Positions 47,637 to 54,462 of a stretch of 54,824 bases of DNA are shown one piece after another. The position numbers were made by a program, and so were the translations under genes. Origin of the DNA: a virus; the IMG/VR virus record IMGVR_UViG_3300002835_013237, positions 1-54,824 of that record, one strand, 5' to 3'. The stretch's first letter is position 1. Every line of letters begins with the position of its first letter. The notes beneath the pieces are model-generated. The model did no database searches. It saw only the letters and a program-made list of their open reading frames with translations, and was not told the origin of the DNA.

Positions 47637-48801
47637 AATAACATTTGTACTACCAAGTAGAAATAATTTAGAATTTTTACAATTAGCATATAAATCAATT
47701 CGTGATTTAGAAACTAAACATGAAATATTAGTTTTGGATGATGCTAGTATAGATGGAACTCAAGAATGGATTAAATCACTTAATGATGAGGATTTAATTA
47801 CATATCATAACCCAGGACCAGAACGTATTGGTATTGTAGGTATGTTTGATAAGGGTATTGAAATGGCTAGAACAGAGATTATATTTGCATTTCATGCTGA
47901 TATGGTTGCTGGGGTTGATTTAGATAAAAATATACTTAAACATCTTAAACCAGGTACAGTAGTGAGTGCTACTAGAATTGAACCACCATTACATCCAGCT
48001 GGTCCAGAAAAAATAATTGAGGACTTTGGAATTGAAGCTGATCAATTTAAAGAAGTTAAATTTAAAGAATATTGTAATAAACTAATTGAATTAAATAAAG
48101 ATAGATTTACTGAAGGTATATTTGCACCTTGGTGTATGTATAAATCAGATTATTTAGCTATTGGAGGACACGATGAGTTATTTGCTCCTCAATCAAAAGA
48201 AGATAGTGATTTATTTAATCGTTTTGTTTTAAAAGGATATAAAGTAATTCAATCATGGGATGGTTTAGTTTATCATTTCACTAGTCGTGGAAGTAGATTT
48301 AATAAACATGCTGGAGGTGGTGCTGGTAAGAATAGTGAAGAATGGCTTTACACAACAAATAAAAATGCTAGAAATTTTGTCCGTAAGTGGGGACATTTTG
48401 TTAAACATGATATGTTCATGAAACCAATTATACCTCATAAGTATAATATAGGATTTAGAGTAAGTAATTGTGCTATTGAAATGTTAGCTACTTTAGAACC
48501 ATGGTGTTCAGAAATTTCATCTGACGCTAGTTATGCTGATTGGTTAAATAAAGAGCAAAAACATACTACATTGAATATGCTTAGTAGAGTCAAACCATGG
48601 AATGCTCCTCTTAATAATGATATTATAATTGAATTTGATGCCTCTTTATTAACTAAAGAATCATTTAATATTATAACTAGTCTTCCAGACATTATAACTG
48701 AGTCAGGTGAAATAGGTGAATTTGAACTAGATATATTTAAAATATCTATATATGCCATGACAACATATGAACATAATCTTGTTCATATTTATAATAAATA
48801 A
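47629..48801 (+). CDS. GT2-family glycosyltransferase
   Basis: 390 residues. ITFVLPSRNNLEFLQLAYKSI and HEILVLDDASIDGTQEWI are the GT2 N-terminal motif (DDxSxDGT), FAFHADMVAG carries the metal-binding HAD position, and GGHDELFAPQSKEDSDLFNRF is the family ED motif. The C-terminal 150 residues form an extra domain with no recognised fold. Last gene of the second glycan block. Confidence 0.87.
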   Translation: MDKITFVLPSRNNLEFLQLAYKSIRDLETKHEILVLDDASIDGTQEWIKSLNDEDLITYHNPGPERIGIVGMFDKGIEMARTEIIFAFHADMVAGVDLDKNILKHLKPGTVVSATRIEPPLHPAGPEKIIEDFGIEADQFKEVKFKEYCNKLIELNKDRFTEGIFAPWCMYKSDYLAIGGHDELFAPQSKEDSDLFNRFVLKGYKVIQSWDGLVYHFTSRGSRFNKHAGGGAGKNSEEWLYTTNKNARNFVRKWGHFVKHDMFMKPIIPHKYNIGFRVSNCAIEMLATLEPWCSEISSDASYADWLNKEQKHTTLNMLSRVKPWNAPLNNDIIIEFDASLLTKESFNIITSLPDIITESGEIGEFELDIFKISIYAMTTYEHNLVHIYNK

Positions 48802-48806
48802 AGTCG

Positions 48807-49127
48807 ATGGCTAAGAAATCAAATAGACAAATACCATCAATGGTGGTCACAATTAAAGGTGAAGGACAAGCTGATATTGAAGCGTTATGTGATAATGAAA
48901 CATTCACTAGAGCAGTATTTACAGAAACAATAGCTGGAATTAAAGATGCTATTAATACTAAAAGTAAAACAGCTGTTTTATTTCAATTAGCTAAAAGTGA
49001 TTATTATTTAGAGTTAGATAAAAGCCAATGGAAACAAGCTTTACAAACATGTATAGATAGATTTATAGAAAGTGAACAATATGAAGAATGTTCTAAAATA
49101 AAGTTATTGATAGATAAAATAAAGTAA
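48807..49127 (+). CDS. small protein with UVR-like C-terminal hairpin (paralogue 1)
   Basis: 106 residues. The last third, QWKQALQTCIDRFIESEQYEECSKIKLLIDKI, is clearly related to QWRTSLNTCLDVFVKNEMYEECAVIRDMLNGL in the gene at 52939 and recalls UVR helical hairpins (YEEAAxIRDxI) of UvrB/UvrC and ATP-dependent proteases. These mediate protein-protein contacts. The N-terminal halves differ. Function unknown. Confidence 0.68.
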   Translation: MAKKSNRQIPSMVVTIKGEGQADIEALCDNETFTRAVFTETIAGIKDAINTKSKTAVLFQLAKSDYYLELDKSQWKQALQTCIDRFIESEQYEECSKIKLLIDKIK

Positions 49128-49128
49128 T

Positions 49129-49539
49129 ATGGAACAAGGAGGTTTTGATGAAATAAAAAAAGCAGTAGATGCTTTATTGAAAATAAATTCAACAGTTAAA
49201 CGTAAAAAGAAAGCTTATATTGATAAGCAAAAGGATTTATTTACTTCAATTATATTTGCTTTACAAGCTGCTCAAACTAGAACTATTTTAACTCAAACAG
49301 AGTTAAAACTTGATTTTAGTACCTATGATGAAATGTATTTACAAATAATTGATTCACTTATATTACTTCATTTTGGTAAAGAAGGATATGAATTAATTAG
49401 TTGGTACTTATATGAAAAAATAAATCCAGATGGGTCATTTAATGAATTGTTTAATGAAGATAGAGAATTAGTACCATCAACAACTCCAGAAGATATATGG
49501 AATGTGTTAGTTAATATTAAGACAAATAATGAAGGCTAA
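49129..49539 (+). CDS. hypothetical helical protein
   Basis: 136 residues, mostly helical and charged at the start (KRKKKAYIDKQKDLFTSIIFALQAAQTR) with an acidic C-terminal half (FNELFNEDRELVPSTTPEDIW). No family recognised. It lies one base after the UVR-like gene and overlaps the next by 11 bases. Confidence 0.6.
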   Translation: MEQGGFDEIKKAVDALLKINSTVKRKKKAYIDKQKDLFTSIIFALQAAQTRTILTQTELKLDFSTYDEMYLQIIDSLILLHFGKEGYELISWYLYEKINPDGSFNELFNEDRELVPSTTPEDIWNVLVNIKTNNEG

Positions 49540-50170
49540 ACCATTATTAAAATCGGATATTGAAAGAGCAATGGCGATGACCAAGTCCAATAGGGCGGCG
49601 GCTCGTTATTTACATTGTTCATATATTCATTATAAGAAATGGGCTAAAAATTATAAAGTAGACGATAATGATCCTGACTCAATAACATTATTTGAGTCAC
49701 ATAAGAACCAATCAGGTAAAGGTATAGCTAAATTTTTATCTAATAAAGGTAAAGAACCAGCTCTAAAAGATATAATTGAAGGTAGAGTACCTATTGACTC
49801 ATATACACCTGAGAAGTTAAAGAATAGATTAATACAAGAAAGTTATTTACAAGAATGTTGTTCTAAATGTCAATTCCAAGAGCGTAGAGTATTAGATTAT
49901 AAAGTACCATTAATACTTAATTTTAAGGATGGTAATAAGAAAAACTGGACAATAGAAAATTTAGAATTACTTTGTTACAATCATTACTTTTTATATGTTG
50001 GAAATATATTCACTGATAAACAAATTCAACATATTGAAGATTATAATCCATCAACATTCCAATCTAAATCAGATTGGGAAATAGATGATCATTTTAAGGA
50101 ACATCTACAGAGTTTAAATATAATTGATACTGGTAGTGAACCAGGTTCAGAATTCATTTCTAGAGTATGA
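49529..50170 (+). CDS. HTH plus degenerate HNH-like protein
   Basis: 213 residues. An N-terminal helix-turn-helix-like region (SNRAAARYLHCSYIHYKKWAK) precedes CSKCQFQERRV and LILNFKDGNKKNWTIENLELLCYNH (about residues 130-154). That follows the HNH consensus (CxxC ... LDHIDGNxxNNxxENLxLLCxNCH) but has Phe in the catalytic His position and His in place of the last Cys, so nuclease activity is probably lost. It may be a DNA-binding regulator. Overlaps the GT32-like gene by 4 bases. Confidence 0.6.
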   Translation: MKAKPLLKSDIERAMAMTKSNRAAARYLHCSYIHYKKWAKNYKVDDNDPDSITLFESHKNQSGKGIAKFLSNKGKEPALKDIIEGRVPIDSYTPEKLKNRLIQESYLQECCSKCQFQERRVLDYKVPLILNFKDGNKKNWTIENLELLCYNHYFLYVGNIFTDKQIQHIEDYNPSTFQSKSDWEIDDHFKEHLQSLNIIDTGSEPGSEFISRV

Positions 50171-50751
50171 TGATTCATTATGTTTGGATTGGAGGTGATA
50201 TACCTGTTAAGTATTTACCTAATATAAAAATTTGCTCTCAACTTAATCCTGGTTATCAAATCATATATTGGAAAGATAATGATGTTAATAATATAATATC
50301 TGAGTTTGGTTTGATAGATTTATTTAATAGTCTTTCATTTATGGGCAAATGTAATTTGGCTAAATATACAATATTAGCTAAATATGGTGGTATTATAACT
50401 GATTTAGATATTAAATGGAAAAAATCATTTTATCAAATACAAATAGATAATAATTTTCCTCAAGTTGATTTAATATTAACTTATCCATTCATTAAAGAAT
50501 TGTTTGATGAGGCTTTTATTATAGCCAAACCAGGTTTATTTAAAGATTGTATTGAGTATAGTAAACAAAGAATTAATTTAAAAATAGATATATCAACTGG
50601 TAAACAACATAAATTAGAGCCTATAGGACCATTTCTATTAACAGAATGGGTTAATAATAAAAATATTAATTTCACTTATTTTAGTCAAGCACTTTATTTA
50701 GATGGAAATGGTCATTACGGTAATCATGAACAATTAGGTTTATGGAGTTGA
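50167..50751 (+). CDS. GT32-family (Och1-like) glycosyltransferase
   Basis: 194 residues. IHYVWIGGDIPVKYLPNI, then YQIIYWKDND and MGKCNLAKYTILAKYGGIITDLDIKW carry the GT32 hallmarks, with the DxD motif DLD at the end of the last stretch. This family adds sugars such as mannose or galactose to glycans or toxins. It lies apart from the main glycan blocks, at the end of a small transcript that precedes a promoter-like box. Confidence 0.83.
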   Translation: MMIHYVWIGGDIPVKYLPNIKICSQLNPGYQIIYWKDNDVNNIISEFGLIDLFNSLSFMGKCNLAKYTILAKYGGIITDLDIKWKKSFYQIQIDNNFPQVDLILTYPFIKELFDEAFIIAKPGLFKDCIEYSKQRINLKIDISTGKQHKLEPIGPFLLTEWVNNKNINFTYFSQALYLDGNGHYGNHEQLGLWS

Positions 50752-50766
50752 CCTCCATTTATAACT

Positions 50767-50774
50767 TATATTTA
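50767..50774 (+). promoter_or_regulatory. TATATTTA promoter-like box
   Basis: CTTATATTTATTG lies 15 bases before ATG 50790. A TTG occurs 16 bases upstream (50748-50750), slightly closer than the consensus spacing. Confidence 0.4.
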
Positions 50775-50789
50775 TTGAAATTAAAGGTT

Positions 50790-51221
50790 ATGTTGTATCA
50801 TGTAATAAATGTTCATGGTGATGGACGGTCCACAAATGAGATTATTCACTCAAAAGAACCGTATACAATTCATCCTAAGCGAGATGATATTATATCATCA
50901 AAAGTAGTAGTTCACAAATATGAAATTGAACATCATTTACCTCCAACCATATTTGTATCGCCTCAAGATGGTAAAAAATATCTAGTACCAATGTGGATTG
51001 AAGTACATCCAGAAACAACTTATAATGATGTTGTTCATATCAGACCTAAACAGAAAAAAATAATTGAACATATTCAAGGTTCAATGGGTGAATATAAAAC
51101 AACTTATAACCCAAATAAAAATACATACCATTGTTCATGTATGGGATTTTGGAGGAGTAAGGGTAATTGTAAACATGTTAAGGCACTTAAAGAGAAAAAT
51201 TTGGTTAATCAAACTAAATAA
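50790..51221 (+). CDS. SWIM-type zinc-finger protein
   Basis: 143 residues from ATG 50790, preferred over the in-frame 50742 codon, which lies inside the GT32 gene upstream of the promoter-like box. The C-terminal YHCSCMGFWRSKGNCKHVKAL has the CxCxnCxH pattern of SWIM fingers, which bind DNA or proteins in recombination and transposon-related proteins. The N-terminal two-thirds are beta-rich without a known fold. Confidence 0.72.
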   Translation: MLYHVINVHGDGRSTNEIIHSKEPYTIHPKRDDIISSKVVVHKYEIEHHLPPTIFVSPQDGKKYLVPMWIEVHPETTYNDVVHIRPKQKKIIEHIQGSMGEYKTTYNPNKNTYHCSCMGFWRSKGNCKHVKALKEKNLVNQTK

Positions 51222-51235
51222 CTTAAATTAAGTAT

Positions 51236-51514
51236 ATGAATGAAATTTATCTAGGTGGAGGAAGTAATTTAACTGTCCAATCATCTCAAAATGTTGAATT
51301 AAAAGAAACATTAGTGTTAATGAATGGAAGTATTGAACCAATTCAACTAGATATAAAAATTATAGCTGATTTCTCTTCTATACCAGAACAATATCATGAG
51401 GTGTTTCTTAATATGATGACATCTAGATATTATGGAAGAGCATCATTTGGTGATAATCCATTTAGTCAATGTTTACCACCTAAAAGAAAACGTTGGTATC
51501 AGTTTTGGAAATAA
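51236..51514 (+). CDS. hypothetical 92-residue protein
   Basis: Contains GGGSNLTVQSSQNVELKETLVLMNG and ends with a basic aromatic tail PPKRKRWYQFWK. Possibly a small beta protein with a C-terminal membrane- or partner-binding tail. No family recognised. It starts 14 bases after the SWIM gene. Confidence 0.55.
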   Translation: MNEIYLGGGSNLTVQSSQNVELKETLVLMNGSIEPIQLDIKIIADFSSIPEQYHEVFLNMMTSRYYGRASFGDNPFSQCLPPKRKRWYQFWK

Positions 51515-51532
51515 TATTTATAAATAAAGGAT

Positions 51533-51787
51533 ATGTTAACAATTAAATACTTCACAACCACTTGGTGTGGCCCATGTAAAATGTTTGGACCAACATTTGA
51601 TAAAGCAGTATTGGAAACAGGAGTTAATTATCAAAAAGTAGATGTTGATTCAAATAAAGATTTAGCATTACAATATGGAGTTATGAGTGTTCCTACACTT
51701 ATATTTGAACGTGATGGAGTTGTGGTCAATAGAAGAACTGGGGTGTGTTCTTATAATGAATTGGTCACAATAATTAATCATTTGTGA
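51533..51787 (+). CDS. thioredoxin-like protein
   Basis: 84 residues, short like phage glutaredoxin/thioredoxins (T4 NrdC has 87). The active site FTTTWCGPCKMFGPTF (CGPC) is typical of thioredoxins, followed by YQKVDVDSNKDLALQYGVMSVPTLIFE with the cis-Pro loop VPT. It probably reduces ribonucleotide reductase or other phage targets; no reductase gene is in the window. An AATATTTATAAATA stretch and AAAGGAT precede the start. Confidence 0.9.
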   Translation: MLTIKYFTTTWCGPCKMFGPTFDKAVLETGVNYQKVDVDSNKDLALQYGVMSVPTLIFERDGVVVNRRTGVCSYNELVTIINHL

Positions 51788-51841
51788 TTGATTGACCCGG
51801 GTTCTCATGTTAAATTTAATTATAAATAAAAATTAAAAAAT

Positions 51842-52078
51842 ATGGGAAGACACGTAAATTACGCAGACGAGCAAGATAGGTGGTTAAATAAAGCCGAGAA
51901 ACTCAACCGTAAATTTAAGAAACAACATTTGGAGGACCGAGATCCAAGTTCATTAACTTTAGCTGAACAGTTAGAACTTGAACGTCGTAGAGTTAAAGCA
52001 GCTAGACAGCGTAAAGAAGAACAATCCGTGACTGAGAAAAAACAAGAAGTTAGGATTAGTCACTATCGACCCAAGTAA
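51842..52078 (+). CDS. small charged helical protein
   Basis: 78 residues, rich in Lys/Arg/Glu (NKAEKLNRKFKKQHLEDRD, LERRRVKAARQRKEEQ). Looks like a basic amphipathic helix that may bind nucleic acid or ribosomes. An 8-base palindrome ACCCGGGT (51795-51802) lies in the leader. No family known. Confidence 0.55.
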   Translation: MGRHVNYADEQDRWLNKAEKLNRKFKKQHLEDRDPSSLTLAEQLELERRRVKAARQRKEEQSVTEKKQEVRISHYRPK

Positions 52079-52084
52079 AGATAA

Positions 52085-52092
52085 TATATTTA
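52085..52092 (+). promoter_or_regulatory. TATATTTA promoter-like box
   Basis: AATATATTTAGGTATAAATAAAAATAAAAGTT precedes the ATG at 52115 by 22 bases. No -33 TTG. Confidence 0.4.
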
Positions 52093-52114
52093 GGTATAAA
52101 TAAAAATAAAAGTT

Positions 52115-52903
52115 ATGAAACAAGTATTTAATGAGCTGTCCATGGCGGACATTAAGAAAACCGCTCCGAGTGTTTTCCAAACAAATCAAAAAGGTAATCT
52201 TAGTAAGCACTATGTGCACATTCCAACAGACAAAGTAATCAATGACATGATTCAGTTGGGATGGAAACCATGTCAAGCAGTTGAGATCAAAGCTCGTAAA
52301 AAGAATACAATTGGTTATCAACGCCACATGATTAAGTTTTTTAATCCAAGTATTGAAATCACTGGTTCAAATGGTGATAATGTTTATCCACAAATATTAC
52401 TTACAAATAGCCATGATGGTTTGAGTTCATTTAAATTTCAAATTGGATTGTTCCGATTGGTATGTTCAAATGGATTAGTTGTTATGGATCAAAATTATGG
52501 TGATTTTAAATTACGCCATATGGGTTATACATTTGCTGAACTACAACAAAAAGTATCTGATGCTGTAGCGGCGTTTCCAGGTTTGGTTAAGAAAATTAAT
52601 GAGTTTCAAAATATTGAATTGAGTGATTGGCAAGTGAAAAAATTCGCTAAAGGTGCTGCACTGGTTCGTTTTGGTGAAAACGTTAAGGTTGATATTGATG
52701 AACTAATTAAAGTTGAACGTAATGAAGATGCTGGTAACAGTTTATGGGCTGTATTCAATCGAGTTCAAGAAAAATTGATTGGTGGTAATTGTTCATATAC
52801 AATGGGTGCTAGGGTTCGTAAAGCTAGAGCAATTAAAAACTTTAGCATGGACTTAAAAATCAATGAAGCGCTTTGGACATTAGCTGAGGAGTACGTTAAA
52901 TAG
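52115..52903 (+). CDS. DUF932 (phage/plasmid-like) protein
   Basis: 262 residues. VHIPTDKVINDMIQLGWKP, then LLTNSHDGLSSFKFQIGLFRLVCSNGLVVMDQ and LRHMGYTFAELQQKVSDAV match the DUF932 family (TIGR03299-like) frequent in phages and plasmids. Its function is unknown. Its own promoter-like box precedes it and a hairpin surrounds its stop codon, so it may be a single transcription unit. Confidence 0.85.
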   Translation: MKQVFNELSMADIKKTAPSVFQTNQKGNLSKHYVHIPTDKVINDMIQLGWKPCQAVEIKARKKNTIGYQRHMIKFFNPSIEITGSNGDNVYPQILLTNSHDGLSSFKFQIGLFRLVCSNGLVVMDQNYGDFKLRHMGYTFAELQQKVSDAVAAFPGLVKKINEFQNIELSDWQVKKFAKGAALVRFGENVKVDIDELIKVERNEDAGNSLWAVFNRVQEKLIGGNCSYTMGARVRKARAIKNFSMDLKINEALWTLAEEYVK

Positions 52904-52914
52904 TACTCCCAGCT
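52882..52914 (+). terminator. hairpin wrapping the DUF932 stop codon
   Basis: GGAGTAC-GTTAAATA-GTACTCC is a 7-bp perfect stem, extended by AGCT/AGCT on both sides of a small internal loop. The TAG stop lies at the edge of the loop. A weak T/A tail follows, so it could be a terminator or 3'-end stabiliser. Confidence 0.5.
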
Positions 52915-52938
52915 TTAAAATATTTATAACAAAATGCC

Positions 52939-53232
52939 ATGGCCAAAGTATTTGAATTCAAATCAGTTGGTGACCTTAAATCAAAGGTTGAAGGCAAAGA
53001 TTTATATATATCTATAGAAGTATATACTCAAATCAAAAAGGCATTTTATGATAAAAGAAATAGAAAAAAGGTAACTGCGTTTTCAGCCAAAGTAGGTAAT
53101 CATGATATTATTGATTTTGTGTTGGAGCGTGACCAATGGAGAACATCATTAAACACATGTTTAGATGTTTTTGTTAAAAATGAAATGTATGAAGAATGTG
53201 CTGTAATTAGAGATATGTTAAATGGATTATAA
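52939..53232 (+). CDS. small protein with UVR-like C-terminal hairpin (paralogue 2)
   Basis: 97 residues. Shares the C-terminal pattern QWRTSLNTCLDVFVKNEMYEECAVIRDML with the protein at 48807, while the N-terminal part differs. The two form a paralogous pair in one phage. An ATATTTATAA box lies just upstream. The next gene begins right after (TAATATG). Confidence 0.68.
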   Translation: MAKVFEFKSVGDLKSKVEGKDLYISIEVYTQIKKAFYDKRNRKKVTAFSAKVGNHDIIDFVLERDQWRTSLNTCLDVFVKNEMYEECAVIRDMLNGL

Positions 53233-53233
53233 T

Positions 53234-53611
53234 ATGTTAACTAGGGATGACATAACAAGATCAAATGCTATTAAAATATTTAACTGGTGTAAAAAACAGT
53301 TTGGTGTTAGTCCTATAAATGGTTCATATCCTAAGTTAGTGTTTCATAAAAAAGCTCAATATGCTGGTTTTTATGATCCATGGAAAAATGAAATACATGT
53401 TTGTAAAAAACATCATAGAACAATTTTAGGTTTCATATCAACTATTATTCATGAGTTTGTACATTACAGGTATCACAGTATTAAAAAACAATATCAAAAA
53501 CTAGATAAAATTTATACTTATAAATCACATCCAATGGAACGAGAGGCAAATAAGTTGGAAAGAAAGTATAAATGGGTTTGTTATTACGAGTGTTTTTCAC
53601 CAAATGATTGA
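53234..53611 (+). CDS. SprT-like zinc metallopeptidase
   Basis: 125 residues from ATG 53234, selected because it follows the upstream stop by one base; an in-frame ATG at 53222 would add 4 residues inside the neighbour. STIIHEFVHYRYHS holds the HExxH zinc motif and SHPMEREANKLERKY a downstream Glu as third ligand. Likely a small gluzincin-type peptidase of unknown target, possibly acting on host proteins. A terminator follows. Confidence 0.72.
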   Translation: MLTRDDITRSNAIKIFNWCKKQFGVSPINGSYPKLVFHKKAQYAGFYDPWKNEIHVCKKHHRTILGFISTIIHEFVHYRYHSIKKQYQKLDKIYTYKSHPMEREANKLERKYKWVCYYECFSPND

Positions 53612-53654
53612 TTTAAAAATATTTAAGATTTCATACTTTTAATTTTTATTTATC

Positions 53655-53684
53655 GCCCTGATGTTTCTACATCGGGGCTTTTTT
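53655..53684 (+). terminator. Rho-independent terminator
   Basis: GCCCTGATGT-TTCT-ACATCGGGGC, a 10-bp stem with one G-U pair and a 4-base loop, followed by six T. Confidence 0.9.
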
Positions 53685-53725
53685 AACCTTGATTAACTAA
53701 TTATGTTTAATTAAATATTTATAAC

Positions 53726-53950
53726 ATGAATATCGATTACACAACTAGAGAAATTATTAGTAAGTATGTTAATGAATATGTTCCTGAAGGTATTCATGAA
53801 CAATATCATGTCGATTGTAGAGAACATACAGAACGAATAATTGAGGCAATGATTGAAAATAATGTGATTGATAATGAAGAAACAACAATTGAAGCAGTTT
53901 GCTTATGTTGGAATGAGTTTATGTATAAAAAGTTTAGTTTACTAAACTAA
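53726..53950 (+). CDS. hypothetical acidic protein
   Basis: 74 residues, mostly helical and Glu-rich (ERIIEAMIENNVIDNEETTIEAVCLCWNEFMYKKFS). First gene after the terminator, with an AAATATTTATAAC box ending right before its ATG. No family recognised. Confidence 0.55.
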   Translation: MNIDYTTREIISKYVNEYVPEGIHEQYHVDCREHTERIIEAMIENNVIDNEETTIEAVCLCWNEFMYKKFSLLN

Positions 53951-53980
53951 TTTTTAACGAAACAATCCTTATATGGACCG

Positions 53981-54334
53981 ATGCACAACCCATTTGAAAA
54001 ATTTGCAGACAAGATGCTGCATCGTGATAAGAAGGGACAAGACCTTAAAAAATACTCTATTGACTTAAGTGGTGTATTAGGAGAAGGAATTGATAATAAA
54101 GAATTACAACATAACGAAAATAGAAAGTTAGTTGGTGTAACTAAAACATGTTTGATGAATAAATTACATTTCTGGATTAATAAAAAAACTGGAGATCACT
54201 CATCACGTATTTCTTATTTAGAACGTGACATAAAACAAGCCGCATATATTTGTGATCAAATTAACCAGGATAAATACACAAAAGACGACATAACAAAGTT
54301 ACGTAATATCCTACAAAAACATAATTGTTTATAG
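53981..54334 (+). CDS. hypothetical protein with charged helices
   Basis: 117 residues. FEKFADKMLHRDKKGQDLKKYSIDLSG begins an amphipathic basic region, the middle contains KTCLMNKLHFWINKKTGDHSS and the end ISYLERDIKQAAYICDQINQDK. No family recognised. Its stop codon overlaps the first of two tandem hairpins. Confidence 0.55.
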   Translation: MHNPFEKFADKMLHRDKKGQDLKKYSIDLSGVLGEGIDNKELQHNENRKLVGVTKTCLMNKLHFWINKKTGDHSSRISYLERDIKQAAYICDQINQDKYTKDDITKLRNILQKHNCL

Positions 54335-54379
54335 AACGTTGATAATTAACGTCCTATAGAACGTTGAAAATCAACGTCT
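54330..54379 (+). repeat. two tandem 25-bp units, each a hairpin
   Basis: TATAGAACGTTGATAATTAACGTCC (54330-54354) and its near copy at 54355-54379 each contain ACGTTGA ... (T/C)AACGT inverted arms of seven pairs around a 3-base loop. A third partial TATAACG follows. The repeats lie between the end of one gene and the RecA-like gene and may be a protein-binding or processing site. Confidence 0.7.
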
Positions 54380-54430
54380 TATAACGTGAAATTCGTGGAA
54401 AATCCGTGAGGATGACCACGACTCTCATGC

Positions 54431-54438
54431 TATCTTTA
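54431..54438 (+). promoter_or_regulatory. TATCTTTA promoter-like box
   Basis: TATCTTTA fits TAnnTTTA and lies 24 bases before ATG 54463. It follows the tandem hairpins and an imperfect CGTGG/CCACG hairpin (54394-54420). Confidence 0.3.
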
Positions 54439-54462
54439 TTATATAAGAAAGTAAGTAAGAAA

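Noticed and set aside
51795-51802. ACCCGGGT palindrome as an operator
   Set aside because: Eight bases occurring once are not sufficient evidence; noted only as a G+C-rich oddity in an A+T-rich leader.
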